From: Mactra quadrangularis | Taxonomy: Eukaryota > Mollusca > Bivalvia > Venerida > Mactridae | Reading direction: 5' to 3' | NCBI GenBank assembly: GCA_025267735.1 | Contig: CM046295.1 | Location: 18,942,938-19,006,937, forward strand | Length of the DNA: 64,000 bases | In this document: positions 45,061 through 57,875 of the stretch, one piece after another | Numbering within the stretch: the first letter of the stretch is position 1 | Layout of the letters: each line of letters opens with the position of its first letter | Notes under the pieces: model-generated | Databases searched by the model: none | Seen by the model: the letters and a program-made list of their open reading frames with translations, nothing else | What the model was told of the DNA's origin: nothing | Position numbers and translations under genes: made by a program

Positions 45061-46643
45061 ACTAATATTCCCAGTCATTCTGGTCCATCTGCTACAAAGT
45101 CCTGTTGTACAGCATAGCACACATCGGTACGGTGTGGACAGGGCACAGCAATAAACAACGTGCACATTTAGCGTTTTAAATATTCTAAGCAAGGAAATTA
45201 AAAATACAAAAAGCAGAACATAAAAACCCAACATGGAATGTACGTACATAAAATACATTCTTATACAATAACAGTGTAACAACAATCCACAGTCTAATGT
45301 GAAATCCTCACACATTAGATAATTTAACACAGGCGTGCATGCAAGTTATCTGGATTTGCGAATATATTCACTGTAGGACACTTGCTTTATGATTTCAGGA
45401 ATGCAACTTGCAAGGAAAGCAAAACATTCAGAAATTGAAAGGGGGGACTAGGGGCCTCAACTAGCTAGGAAAGCAAAAATTCAAAAACTGAAAAGGGGGA
45501 ACTACGGGCCTCAACTAGTTAGGAAAGTAAAAAATTCAGAAATTGAAATATTGTATTCTAAAAATACAAACAAATTGATAAAGTTTTGAGAAATATTGAT
45601 ATTTTCCAATTTAAATATTTTTGTGTGTATTTTTCAATAAATCAATCTTTTTAATTACCATATGGGCATAATAATGGAATTATTATGTAGACCCACTTTT
45701 TAAGTCAATCTAATTAGCATTTTCAAAGGGAAGCAACTTAATTTTTTTGTGTTGTCTGACCTATGTCTTTCCGCGGGAATCACTAAAACACGGAATGGAG
45801 ATTTTGAGGCGAAATGGACTAAATGGAGATTTTATGGCGAAATGGAGTTTTAATTGTATAATAACTTTTTTTCGACTGATAATATTTATTTTGTAACTGA
45901 AAATGAACATAGGTATAATATACTACACAAATATCGATAAAATCAAAAAAAAATGTTTTACTTAGAATGATTTATTGCCGAATTCGTACAAATTATCGTA
46001 CCAAAGTCTATTTCGTAAACTAATTGGAGACGAAATGGAGTCTTAATTGTTTCATATAACCTGTATCAAGAATGTCGATCCTGTCGGCGAGTTGAAACCT
46101 TTGTTCTTGGGTTTTGGCGTCAGTTAGAAACGATTCCTGCCCCTTGCTTCATCGTCAAAAGTCGCGATCGTCGAAAAGACCCGATTAAAGTGTCATGCAA
46201 CTTGAAATAGGAATTAACACACTGATAATAATAAAATTATAGCATTTTTCTATTTTAACAATATTTTATTGATATTTTTTGAAGATGTGTCCATGAACAG
46301 CCACTCACTTGTTTGAAAGAGACCCCAGCATTCAACATTCCATTGGCTACGCCACGATCATGCATCGATATTTGTGCAATGTTTTACGTTTTTTTACTTA
46401 TAAAGTTAACAAGGATTTATGCAAAGTGAAATTTGATACTCACCACTCTCTGCACGAACATTTCGTGTCAAAATGTGTAAACCACACCCTGTGTGCTGAT
46501 TGAGTGCATCGGACCGTATCAAATTATTTTTTCCCACAAATCGGTAGAAAATGACACAAAAATCACCTCTGCAAAGTTTAATAAGGATCCATTGGCCCGT
46601 TATAAAATAATCAAAATTTCAAATGTGATCAGTGTATATTCAC

Positions 46644-46827
46644 CCATACTGTCGTTTGAGCTAATATTTTGTCTCTTACGTTGTTTATTGGACTTTGCTA
46701 GTGGAATGGTGGTTAATACGTCCTCTTCGTGTTGACTATTTAAAACGTCGAACGGATTGTTTGTCAAAACCTGACCACTTACAGTGTTCGCAATATCACC
46801 ACTATCACCGGAACTTTGTATATCCAT
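46644..46827 (-). CDS. Candidate first coding exon, unknown gene (unit 3)
   Basis: Same ATG, 184-nt length and GTGAAT donor as 14109-14292; ETS-like site at 46930-46940. Changes: LAKSNKQRKRQN and a SMG end. The sequence past the donor differs from unit 1, as expected for intron. Confidence 0.35.
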
Positions 46828-47302
46828 TTTAACAATGTTTAAGCTACTTAAGTCCAACAAAAAGTACTTAGAAAATTAAAAAAATCAGTATATGCTGAGA
46901 GCGGATTTAAAACACGTCAGCCATGTTTGACCGGAAGCGGAAAACATTCAAGATTGATCGTTTAAATTGAAACAAGAGCGTATTTATCATATCAGTCAGA
47001 AGTAAGGTCTCAATTATTTAATATAACACATGATGCACTTTTACTGACCAAAAAAATATTGCTAATATTTTTTTTCTATAGTGGTTACACTGTTAATGTA
47101 AATTTAACTGTTAAGATTTTGTCAACATGTTTGTTAGTTATGTTAAAGATACAAACTGACAAAAACTTTGTTTAGATATATGATTAGACAGTTGACAAGT
47201 GACAATGGTCAATAGTGCGTAACTGATTGCTAGGTGTTTAACACTCGTCAAAACTTGATTACATAAACAAGATTAGCGGCAGAATTATTAATTGAATTTT
47301 AG

Positions 47303-47561
47303 ACAACGGTGACCCCCTCTCAGCCAATCAAATTACTTAAAAAGTGTTTGATAAATCCCATAACACACGGTAAAGTGTTTGATATTATCAGATCGTTTTC
47401 TCCGTGCGTTAAACTCGAGAAAACATTGACTGAAAGTATGGGGTGCAACAAGACTTTTTTAAGTGGGGTGCACACTAAGAACAAAATGAAATGTTATAGT
47501 TCGTATACAAGCGGCCACGAACATTGGAAAAGTCTAATTATGATCTTATTTGTTGACAAGC
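47303..47561 (+). CDS. Candidate internal exon, unknown gene (unit 3)
   Basis: Counterpart of 14768-15026, same length, acceptor TTTTAG, donor GTAAAT. One replacement (KKC for KKG). Confidence 0.3.
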
Positions 47562-47701
47562 GTAAATCATTAAATAGTACAACCCCTTGTTAAAAGTCTA
47601 GATCCGCCCCATAATCAGTTTAATACAATTAACTGAAATGCTTCAATAAGCTTATCTGTATTTAGTCTGGATTACCTGCCCCTTACCACTATCGTTATCA
47701 G

Positions 47702-48115
47702 GTCAGGCAAAGCACGATCATGGCTGCACTCCCAGTTTTTATTCAGATAACAAAATTGTCGTATACGATTTCTTTATCTGCATGATCATTTGCTGACAAT
47801 AGTAATTTAGTAGGAATTCGGTACTATACAAGAAATTCAAAGTCGATTTACTGATTGCTCGTATACTAAGCGAACAATTAAGCAAAAAACATGCCTCGAA
47901 GTTAACACAATTCAGACGTGAAATAGTCTCGTTAGAATTTCGGAAACTTTATCTATCATAAATGTAACCGAACTACTAAAAAATGTATCCACTGTAATTC
48001 TTGTACAGTGATCTTCAGATTTAAGCCCGTGTAGTGAGAAATGTTCATATGAAAACCTTATCATCCAATACCTAATTCATTAATAGGGCTAAGCCATTAT
48101 CATGCTTTGCCTGAC
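47702..48115. mobile_element. Inverted-repeat element, about 414 bp (unit 3)
   Basis: Counterpart of 15167-15580 with the same gtcaggcaaagcacgatcat arms. Confidence 0.5.
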
Positions 48116-49099
48116 GTTCTTTTACCTGTCAAAGTACGACTGGGAACCGGACAAATCTATTTGAAAGCTTACCGACTTGAGAAATTAACTGTCCTTATTG
48201 CTTATAACTGGGAGACAAGGAAGCGCATATTTTTACAAGTTTAAAACTACTGCAAACGAATGATTTTATTGAATTCATCCGATCAAGTTAATACAACATG
48301 TTATGTTATTTTAAAGAAAACCAAGATCTATATTTAAGACAAAAAGCTTTTCGATCAATTGTATTTTGGATAGTTCATACTTTCAACAAAACAAATGTTT
48401 AGGCGTCATCATGCACAAATGTTTATATGATAACATAATGTATTTAACAATGTAATTGAGATTTTCTACCATTTTTATTCACGACAATCGTCTTGATGGT
48501 TTTAAGCAGGTGAAAAAAAATATTGGTAGGGGTTGATTCAAAGGTCCACTTGTTCCTACAAAATAGAACGACCAGTATTATGTAACACAATGCAATTCAC
48601 ATCTATTCACTCCCTTGATTACATATTAAACAGACTATATATGAGAAATATTGTCTAAAATGAATATTCGCATGTTTATTAGGTATAACTATGACAATGC
48701 AGAAAATGATGAAATTCGTAAAACAATAACATGTACTTACAGCCTAATAACACTCTTGGTCAGCCAAAACATTCTCTAGTTCTACGATAAAGAATTATTC
48801 CTAACACGACTCACCACTGTGATTATTTATCAAAAATGATTTTTTATCCATTGTTTAACTGCCGATATGTACATGGGCACAAATATTTATATCCACGAAT
48901 AACACAATCTAAATGTTGTTCATGAGTTTTAATTAGCTTTCGCACGAAATTCACGACACAAATATCGTACGCTTTAGATTAAGGCCAACCATATTTCTCT
49001 GCGTTTTATATGGCTTTAAGGTGACAGTAGTATAAATACGTGACAAAATAAATAAAAAAGGACATTATAAACATATAATTTCCTACCCGTTGTCTAAGT

Positions 49100-49193
49100 C
49101 GGATAGAGTACTCGTAGCAGTTTGATATAAGATTTATCAACTCGCTTCGCTCGTTAATAAATCCCATATCAAACTGCTACTCAGGCTCTATCC
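49100..49193. repeat. Long hairpin (unit 3)
   Basis: Counterpart of 16566-16660, arms of about 42 bp around tcgcttcgctc. Confidence 0.6.
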
Positions 49194-49252
49194 TATACGT
49201 CTTCGATACACTGGCAATGACGATACTGTACAACAAAAGGAATGTTGATCGA

Positions 49253-49415
49253 CATTATTTGGTCAGTTGATTAAATCTTCTATAATCATTTGGTCAGATA
49301 AGCGATCTACCATCAGTTGGCCAGTTAAGCATTAAATATTCAATTAGTCAGTAAATCGTTCTTTATTCATTTAGTCAGTTAAGCGTCACATATATTTTAT
49401 TCGGCCGATAAAAAA
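49253..49415 (+). repeat. 27-bp minisatellite, diverged left part (unit 3)
   Basis: Counterpart of 16721-16877. Confidence 0.6.
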
Positions 49416-49463
49416 ATTCTTTAAAGTTTTTTATGAATAATTTCATATCCATATTTTTATTCC

Positions 49464-49850
49464 TTATTTCAATATACATTCATTTTTGTAACGAAAAGGA
49501 GAAGATTCCGAGCGTAGTTTTTCCAAAAATATCATTCGGTTCATTATTAGACATAACATAATTTTAATATTACTTATAACGGATGATTCAGTTCTTTTAA
49601 AAAGTCGAGTGTTACGAGTTCTATTTCCATGCGGCATTAACTGGTACTCCGAACTGTCCCTAAAATAATACATTACTGTTTTTCCATTATAATCTTCCCA
49701 TATTATATCTAAAAACATATTTTTGAAATTATTTGATTTACAATTCTTATTTTTAATCTTATAAAAATGCCTCTCAATTTTTTTCCCATCATATAAATAT
49801 TCTTTCCGTCCATTGTGTTGTCTATCAATCCATGAAATTACATAAAGCAT
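49464..49850 (-). CDS. 128-aa ORF inside the minisatellite, hypothetical
   Basis: True ATG at 49850, directly at the edge of the 27-bp array, then a lysine- and asparagine-rich protein (ISWIDRQHNGRKEYLYDGKK near the start). No known domain, signal peptide or membrane span is recognised. The ORF fills the non-repeat island that splits the array, so it may be an inserted fragment of another gene or element. The unit 1 copy is frameshifted. Confidence 0.35.
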   Translation of the reverse strand: MLYVISWIDRQHNGRKEYLYDGKKIERHFYKIKNKNCKSNNFKNMFLDIIWEDYNGKTVMYYFRDSSEYQLMPHGNRTRNTRLFKRTESSVISNIKIMLCLIMNRMIFLEKLRSESSPFRYKNECILK

Positions 49851-50315
49851 TGGTCAGTACATATTATATTCCTTTGGTCAGTAAAGCATTCTGTATTCAT
49901 TTGGTCAGTTAAATATTATTTATTCATTTGATCAGTTAAGCCGTATACATGTAGATTCATTTGGTCAGTTAAGCCTTATATATTCATTTGGTCAGTTAAG
50001 CATCTAATTTATATTTGGTCAGTTAAGCCTTATATATTCATTTGCTCAGTAAGTCTTATAGATTCATTTGGTCAGTTAAGCATCTAATTTTAATTTCGTC
50101 TGTTAAGCATTCTATATTCATTTGGTCAGGTAAATATTATATATTCATTTGGTCAGTTAAAGATTCTATATTTATTTGGTCAGTTAAGCATTCTTCATGT
50201 ACATTCATTTGGTCAGTTAAAGATTCTATATTCATTTGGTCAGTTAAGCAATCTATATTCATTTGGTCAGTTAAGCATTCTATATTCATTCAGTTTAGCT
50301 TTCAATATTTTGGTA
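49847..50315 (+). repeat. 27-bp minisatellite, main array (unit 3)
   Basis: About 16 copies of the attcatttggtcagttaagc unit, some with extra inserts (acatgtag, atgtaca). Because 27 is a multiple of three, one frame reads a repeating FIWSVKHSI peptide; this frame has no ATG at its start and is not considered a gene. Confidence 0.85.
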
Positions 50316-50364
50316 AGTTAAAAAAATTAAGTTCATAATCAAACTTTTCTATATATGTTTTTTT

Positions 50365-50755
50365 TTCAATTTGGTCAGTTATATTTTCATGGTATTATAA
50401 CCACTCTATATTTAACTGGTCATTCAAGAATTGACATCCTAAAACGTTGACCAGTTGAACATTGAGTGTTTATTATTCCGTGCAATCATTGATCAGTAAT
50501 TTGTTCAATATTCTTTTCGTCAGTTAAGCGTTTTATAGTTATTTGGCCATTTAATTTGCAAAAAAAACATCTTATTTTACCATTTACCATTACCATTTTG
50601 ACTAAATGGTCAGTTAAGCGTAAGACATAAGTTTGCTCATTTAACGCTTTTTATTAATATGTAAACTCTCAATCATTTGGTCAGTAAAACAATTTTTTAT
50701 TCATATTGGTCAGTTAAACATTTTACCATCATTTGGTCAGTTAAATATTCTGACA
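50365..50755 (+). repeat. Diverged minisatellite extension (unit 3)
   Basis: Spaced, degraded ttggtcagttaa copies after the main array; longer than in unit 1. Further relics at about 51055-51140. Confidence 0.5.
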
Positions 50756-51818
50756 TTTAAAGATAATATTTAAATCATTTTCTTCTGAAATAAATACCTC
50801 TTGTCTTTTTGTTAAATTCTCTGAAATTATTTATTTGAAAAATTATTCTTATTGTGAAATCATTAATATCGCTATCTTATCTTTCTATTTTTAATTAAGT
50901 AATTTTTTTTTAATTATTTTTTTAAAACAAATTATTATCTTTATAATGACATTATTAAATTTAGAAGAAAAATATCACAACATCAACATAAAAAATAATC
51001 CAACAATATCAACAAAACACCTAAGCGATACAGTCATTTCAATCCCTTCTTTGTTTAACTGGTTAGTTAAGAACATAATTGCACTGTATTTAACTCGTCA
51101 GTTAAGCACACTATATTTAACTCGTCAGTTAAGCGGTCAGTGTTTTAGGAGAACCCGTAACCTAGGAAGTGTCGAGCTATCCACCATTTTGTCAACACTG
51201 TGTTCATAGCAACAATCTAGGCTAATGGAAGATTTAAAGGTAGAACTTAATTACAATAATTGATTTTATTTAATCTTTGTTTTAGCTGTTTAATAAACTG
51301 AATTATGTTTTAACAAGCACGTTTTAGCTTTACGTTTATCCAAAATTGAACAAAAATCTATATCGACGATAAATATACGCGCACTTTCGGTTTCGTTGTT
51401 TTACAAAATTTATCTTTGCAAATACAAAATTCCGTAGAATCGATGATAAACTTACACAAATATTTTGTTAGCTTATTATTTAATTGATGAAGTTTTAGGA
51501 AACGCTATATAAATGTTCGATTTTCCGAGAATTGGTAGTAGCTATTTTTAGAATCGTTAGACCATTTTCCGAAAATACCATATCCGTACTCAATATATTC
51601 GTACTTGAAATTTCGCCCCTTGACCAAATAATGTAACGTGGCTATCTTTAATTTTGTGTGCTTTCGCATAATTTATAAAGCAGTGGCTAGAGTTACAGTA
51701 ACTCTAGGTTCCGTGTTTACGGTCACGGGGGGACGTATCTGTAGACAATCCTGCTGGCAAGACTACAGTTACGGGATGATATGGATGTTTCAATTTTTAA
51801 ATTAAAATTTAAAGAGTC

Positions 51819-52049
51819 ATGTTTACATTCGTTATTATTCAACAGATTGTCATACGAAAACTTGTTTATATTCATTATGCCTCAAATAAACAATTATTTA
51901 CCGACGGCGACGTGACCTATCCTATCAATTGTTATTACACGCGCCATATTACTAATAAACTAACCGGATGTTTAATATATGGCCATATGACGTTGTCGTC
52001 TTCAAAGTGTCACATAACTCACAATATATTAAGTTTACTTGAGCGATAA
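51819..52049 (+). CDS. Conserved short ORF upstream of gene 4, hypothetical
   Basis: 76-codon ATG ORF, counterpart of 4123-4341, with the C-terminal end HITHNILSLLER. No known domain. Confidence 0.25.
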   Translation: MFTFVIIQQIVIRKLVYIHYASNKQLFTDGDVTYPINCYYTRHITNKLTGCLIYGHMTLSSSKCHITHNILSLLER

Positions 52050-53499
52050 GTTATAGAGTTGGATTATAATTTGGACTAAATATGTATAATTTTGGACGGT
52101 ATTTAAAGCAAATATTTATAGGAAAAAGACAATTTTAGAGTAATTTTAATTGTGAATAATTTGCAGGTGTCTAGTAGGAAAGTCGGCGGTTTTCGATCGT
52201 TAAATTGACTCAATTTTGTCAACAAAAAGGGCAATTTAGCTTGATAAAAAGTGCTTAGTACTTAGGGGGAATTGTTCAATGAATTGTTAAAAAGTCGATG
52301 TTTTTGTGAAAAGAAATCGAGTTTGTCATTCCACACAAAATCTTTTAAATTCTAACGAGAATATTAACGATCAGGTAATAGAAACTACCCATTTATAACC
52401 AAAAGTTAGTTCTGGCTACCAAAACTTTATAAGCCGCTTGTTTACATTTTGATTTTCATCAGATGCGTTCATTAACAGTATAAACACGGGTTCGCTGAAG
52501 ACCTTTAGCTAACAAAAGTCAGCAATTTTACTAAAATCTTGGCAGTTATCTCGTAGAAAAATCGCTTTTGCAATTAAATAAGCTAATTCCACCAAAAAAG
52601 CTCAGTACTTTTCTACAATGTCCCATGATTCTTCAGTATGCAAATCTTGGGGGGGGGGAGACTGTCGAGATTTTTAAATTCAATGAACGGGTCAATGTTT
52701 TAGGTAAAGATCGCGATTATTGAACATCATCATGACAATGTAAAAATATATCATTTAGACATTTTTTTCAAATTGAAGACATTTTGCTTTTGATTCTGTC
52801 CAAAATAATGGTCGATTTTGCATTCGAATATCGCCGTTTTTCATGCAAGACTATAAAGATGTTTTATTGTAAAAATACTAAAGAATTCGTCTATTAATGT
52901 AACGGTGATTATTTTATATTATATATTACATTAAATTTCCTGGTTTAAGGGAGACGACTCAAAAACCTTAATTTATTGATTGTATACTGGTTATTTCCCT
53001 TTATACTTATGTATTAAATATGTTTTTATAAAGCCTGATTAAATTATATGCGGCGGGAAATTATCATGCTTTTTTGTGATTTCAATCATAATTACATATA
53101 ATAAACTGGTTTAGACCTATTTTTAGTCATTGGCCACTCCTTTTTATAAAATTGCATTTTTCAATATTACGTATCCTATTAAAATATAGGTTATTTTGAG
53201 AATCTTGAGATGTATTTATTTACTTGCGATATTTTACTTCAACAGAAATGTAGTAACTTAATTGAGTCATATTGTCTAAGGTAAAGTCTATTTAATATAA
53301 AGTAGTAACAAATGTTGTTTAATGTTGCATGAATTAATATTTCACTGAACCTATACTATATGTGTCACCTTTATTTTGCAGATATTATGATTAATAGAAA
53401 CACAGATTGAAAGATGACTTGATGAGATAGTAAAATTGTAATAAACGTCCTATTCATAATTGGTAGGTTTTTTGTAATTATTATTATGTAATTAAGTAT

Positions 53500-53670
53500 A
53501 TTTATTAACCAGGTTTTCAACGAAAACTGGGTTATTGTAATGCCGAAGTCAGCGGGCGGGTGGGCGGACAGGCGTCAACTTTTGGTTTCTGCTCAATAAC
53601 ACTAGTTGCTTTGACATATTGACACCAAACTTGGTGTATGGGTAGCTTATATCAATACGGTACATGTAAT
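53500..53670 (+). repeat. Dispersed repeat upstream of gene 4, shortened
   Basis: Starts with aaccaggttttcaacgaaaa but one ~120-bp internal repeat is missing, together with the AGGTCA half-sites present in units 1-3. Confidence 0.6.
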
Positions 53671-54230
53671 ATAATTAAGAAATACCAGTTGGGTTTGTTT
53701 CTGCCACTACACAAGCATGTATGGATCAGTAATTTGCATATGAGGAAATATTGAACTGAAAGTACTGACCCTTACATATCTGCGTAATGACAGTAACTCT
53801 AGAATCTGGGTCTAGAGTTACAGTACCGTAACTCTAGCCACTGCCTATTTTAAAATGCCGATTCTTGATCTAACAAAAACGAGGCAATTTCTACTTTTTC
53901 TTGAAGTTAACACTTCAAAAGGGGAAAAAAGATGTACAAGATTTTCTTTTCGAATACTTTGAATTCATTGCGTTCGCGGTAAAATCTTGAGTCTTTGACG
54001 CAGGACGCCCGGCAAAATGAATCACTGCCGAAATTCATGAAGATATTTATACTTTTGATATTTTTTTTAAATTGAATAAGGGGAAAATGATTTTGATGGG
54101 GATTTTTTTCTAGCGGCAGATGCCGACTATCAGCGTCAATTTGTTAAGGAAAAAACCTCGGCCCTTGTTCATCTATTTTCAAATTTACATGACTTGAATA
54201 TCATAACGACTGATATCTGTCTTTTCAGAA

Positions 54231-55982
54231 ATGGCTACATCAGGCAATCAAACGATGAATTCAAGTATAAAAGGATCAGACTTCGTGTATGATCTTGTGT
54301 GTAAACCTTGCCATCTTGATGATATAGCAAAACCTGCATTTGGATATTGTACTAATTGTGATGAACACCTTTGTTCAATGTGCTATGTTAACCACAAGAA
54401 GTCAAGGCCAAGTAGACATCACAAACTGTTAGATTCAAGTTCTATGCCTCAAACGCAAACACTTGATGACACAGATACAGCAGCATCTGATAGTCTTACT
54501 ACACCGTGTGAGAAACATAGCCAGAAGTGCATTGAATATTACTGCAATGATCACAAGGTGACACTTTGCAGCGTTTGTGTCACTTTGAATCATACCAAGC
54601 ATTGTAAAGTTGATTATATCCCTGATATCTCCAAAACAGTCCTGAATAGCAATATCTTACGAGAGATAATTGCTAGAGCACAGTCTATTGAGGTCAAGTG
54701 TGACTCCGTGAAGAAAAGAACATCACAGGATACACAACAAACGATAGCGTCTTTAAAAAAATCACAGTCTGATTTGAAGAAATACAGAAATGACCTAAAC
54801 AGGAAACTTGATAACCAGGAAATGGAAATTTCTAAGAAGATAACTGATTTGACGGAAGAAAATAACAACAAAGTAAAGACCACAGGAACAAAATGCGATG
54901 TTATGAAAACGGATACTCAGCTGCAAAAGGATACACTGAATCAAATGAATAAATCCAAACAGCCAAATCAACTATTTATAGAAATACTACAAACCAGAAA
55001 AATCCTTGACGAATATGAGGCCAGTCTACAATCTATTGAAAGCCAACATCACCTTGATGAGTATCAGTTTATACCAAATACAGCTATACTTGAAGCGGAA
55101 AACGTACTTGGGACAATATCATCACAGCAACAAGTCATGTCACCATCTACCCACTCCAACATACCACCACAAAGACATCAGCGTATAGATATCAAACCGA
55201 CATACAAGGATGAAATATTGGTGAAGACAAGTGGAGACCAGGAAGAGTGTTGGATCACAGGTATAACTGAAATAGTTCCTGATATTTTGGTATTAGCTGA
55301 TTGTAACAACCAGTCAATCAAACTTGTTGATGTACGAAGTAAATTGGTTACATCAACACTCACACTAGAATATAAACCCTGGGATATAACAACAATATCT
55401 ACAACAGAAGTTGCTGTCACAGTACCTGCTCGCGAATATATACAGTTTGTTACAGTATCTAACAACCTGAAGAAGTCTCGTAGGATAAATACCAATGGTC
55501 ACTGTCATAGTATATGTTATCATCAAGATAAACTTATTGTTACATACTGTTGGCCTGGTAAACTTGAAATACTTGATATGAAAGGTAAAGTGATCAAATC
55601 AATAACCACAGATACAACAGGTAACAATATATTCTCTGAACCAATCTATGTACAAGCTACCGACACAAACATTTATATCTCTGATCATGGTAACAACAAC
55701 ATATTAATGGTAGATTATAACGGTATTGTTATATCTAGATGTGAAGTAAAGGCTCCTGGTGGACTGGCTTTGTTACAGGATAGCAGTATTTTAATATGTT
55801 CCAGTGGTGAATATAAATTATATCAACTAACAGAAGATATAAAGAAGTGTACTGTTATGTTACAAGATGTAGAAAGTCCTCGAGCTATATGTGTAAATCA
55901 TAGTAAAATGTATGTTAGTAGGTATAGTACTAGTAGTAGTGACAGCAAGATAGGGAACAATGTTCTTGTATGGAACATATAA
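54231..55982 (+). CDS. B-box / coiled-coil / NHL-propeller protein (TRIM-like, RING-less), copy 4
   Basis: 583 aa, intronless, acceptor cttttcag ending 54228 and ATG at 54231. Same domain order as the others. In B-box 1 it reads CTNC instead of CTDC (ligands unaffected). It shares KKSRPS and KKRTSQD with copy 1. Its variable propeller sites are ADCNNQSIK, TLEYKPWD, VPAREY, YCWPGK, SDHGNNNIL, VKAPGG and ICSSGEYK, and the last blade has a short STSSSDSK insertion. No stop or frameshift, so likely functional. The role in recognition is inferred from the family, not shown here. Confidence 0.9.
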   Translation: MATSGNQTMNSSIKGSDFVYDLVCKPCHLDDIAKPAFGYCTNCDEHLCSMCYVNHKKSRPSRHHKLLDSSSMPQTQTLDDTDTAASDSLTTPCEKHSQKCIEYYCNDHKVTLCSVCVTLNHTKHCKVDYIPDISKTVLNSNILREIIARAQSIEVKCDSVKKRTSQDTQQTIASLKKSQSDLKKYRNDLNRKLDNQEMEISKKITDLTEENNNKVKTTGTKCDVMKTDTQLQKDTLNQMNKSKQPNQLFIEILQTRKILDEYEASLQSIESQHHLDEYQFIPNTAILEAENVLGTISSQQQVMSPSTHSNIPPQRHQRIDIKPTYKDEILVKTSGDQEECWITGITEIVPDILVLADCNNQSIKLVDVRSKLVTSTLTLEYKPWDITTISTTEVAVTVPAREYIQFVTVSNNLKKSRRINTNGHCHSICYHQDKLIVTYCWPGKLEILDMKGKVIKSITTDTTGNNIFSEPIYVQATDTNIYISDHGNNNILMVDYNGIVISRCEVKAPGGLALLQDSSILICSSGEYKLYQLTEDIKKCTVMLQDVESPRAICVNHSKMYVSRYSTSSSDSKIGNNVLVWNI

Positions 55983-56360
55983 ATAGTCTCATCAATATGT
56001 ACTCTACATTACATATCATCAGTTTGACATCACACTTCTTGTATGGAATATATGACTTTATATGTACATTGACATTTATTATGATCAGACTTATCTTAAC
56101 AGTTTTAATCAAAGTGCTGAATGTACACTAAAGTCAAGAGACAAAACTATTGTCAGTTTACTATCAATATATATTTGTTAGACGTACGTATCATAATAGG
56201 ATGTTGAAGTTTTTTAGTATAGAACAAGGGAAAGTGCTTTTTTATGGAATATATGAATATACATGTATATTGACTTTAATTATGATCAAAAATTAGATCT
56301 TTGAAATCAAAATACTGAATGAACTGAAACGTCAAGAAACATTATTGCTGACACACGGTG
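55983..56360 (+). repeat. Degenerate tandem copies of the gene 4 3' end
   Basis: gacatcacacttcttgtatg (about 56027-56046) leads to DITLLVWNI and a stop, repeating the gene's terminus; a second copy begins near 56240. Confidence 0.6.
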
Positions 56361-56934
56361 ATATATATTTGTGACATACAGTGCCATCCATAAATACATT
56401 TACACTTACAAAGAAATAGTTTTTCACTTTTGCAATTAAAATTTAGTTTAGAAATATTAACACATTAGGATGGTTATAATATATAGTAATATTTGAAAGG
56501 GGAGTAATGCTTCTTCATACAGTTGTAATCGTTTTACATGTACATGTATGATCTAGACATATGTTTTTGATATTGTTGGTAAATTTTTTAATCAAAGCGC
56601 TGAAAGCACTGGAGCAAGACTATACTGATTGTTAAGTTGGAATAAGACGATACAGTCATCACACGATACGATGCGTATCGATACGAAAAGAGACGATGTG
56701 GTTATTTACGATAGGTTACAGGTAGTTATTGTAAAAATATTGTAGAAAAACATTCACAATATTTACATTCTTTAATTTATGATCGCCTTGAAGATAAACT
56801 CAACGGAGGAAAGCTTCAAAAGTCGGTTCAAAACACATCACTTAGCAATAAGCCTTAAAATTCTCAAAATAATTTAATAATATGTTTACTTTTGTGATGT
56901 CCTAGTAAAAACAATGCAGTTGACGTAACGTGTA

Positions 56935-57262
56935 TAGGGCTGTCACGATATACCGGTATATTACAATACACAGCTGTGGCAATACATACCGCGGTACGGT
57001 TTTAAAGTACCGGTATTTGGCGATATTTTCCATTGGAGAATTTAACTGATAATGCGCGTCACAGTCCTAAATGACCGTATATACTTAAAGAGGCTAGATT
57101 CTGTCAGTAGCTGCATGTAAGATTTGCAATGTTTCTGTTAAATACAGCGGAACACAACGAATTTAAAAAGCCCACGATATATCGTGGTACGTATTGCGAT
57201 ATGGTGCTAGCGTATTGCAATATATATTTGCAATACGCTTCTAGCATATCGTGACAGCCCTA
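56935..57262. mobile_element. hAT-like MITE (unit 4)
   Basis: Same element and position as 9259-9586: tagggctgtcacgata and tatcgtgacagcccta ends. Confidence 0.65.
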
Positions 57263-57875
57263 GTTGTGTATATGTATGTGAAGAAAATGATTGTTTTAGA
57301 AGTCGTTCTCTTTAATAACTTCTGTTTTACATGTACATGTATGGGATGACAATTTCTTGGAATGTAATTATTTTATTAGTTTTTCAAATATCGTCAGTAT
57401 GCAAGAAAATTACTTTTTTAACTCAATTAACTAATAATATATAACACAGAATGAGTTGTCCATGGGCTGAGTTGTTCAAACGTTGGGTTGAGATTAGGGA
57501 CGATATGCCAATATATCGATGCGTATCGATACGTCGGGGTCACGATACATATCTAGGCCCAGCACGATATATTGCGATACGACACTGACATTCGTAATCA
57601 GGGAAGTCACTGCATTGTCATTAGATTTTTAGTGTCCAACTTGTTTGTCGTCAAGTTATATAATCTGTGGCTGGTTTTAAACTGGGTATGGTACAGCTCA
57701 ACTAGTGGACATCATATATCAGTTACCTTAAAAAACTATTCTATTGTACGATTATATTTATTGAACTGTCTGATTGCATAAATTAAAACGTTAATACTGG
57801 GTTAATTTTGGTAGTTCACGTAGAGCGTATTGTCAGCACATAACATTTGTGTATTTCATTTTATTTGAAATATGT

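Larger units (their letters stand above)
37752..51156 (+). repeat. Tandem array unit 3
   Basis: Third copy of the unit. It lacks about 340 bp of the left segment (junction near 39020, ataagccg|aagacat) and retains the full right half, including the minisatellite. Confidence 0.85.

Noticed and set aside
50042..50338. ORF of repeated FIWSVKHSI units
   Set aside because: Pure translation of the 27-bp minisatellite, beginning with a non-ATG codon.
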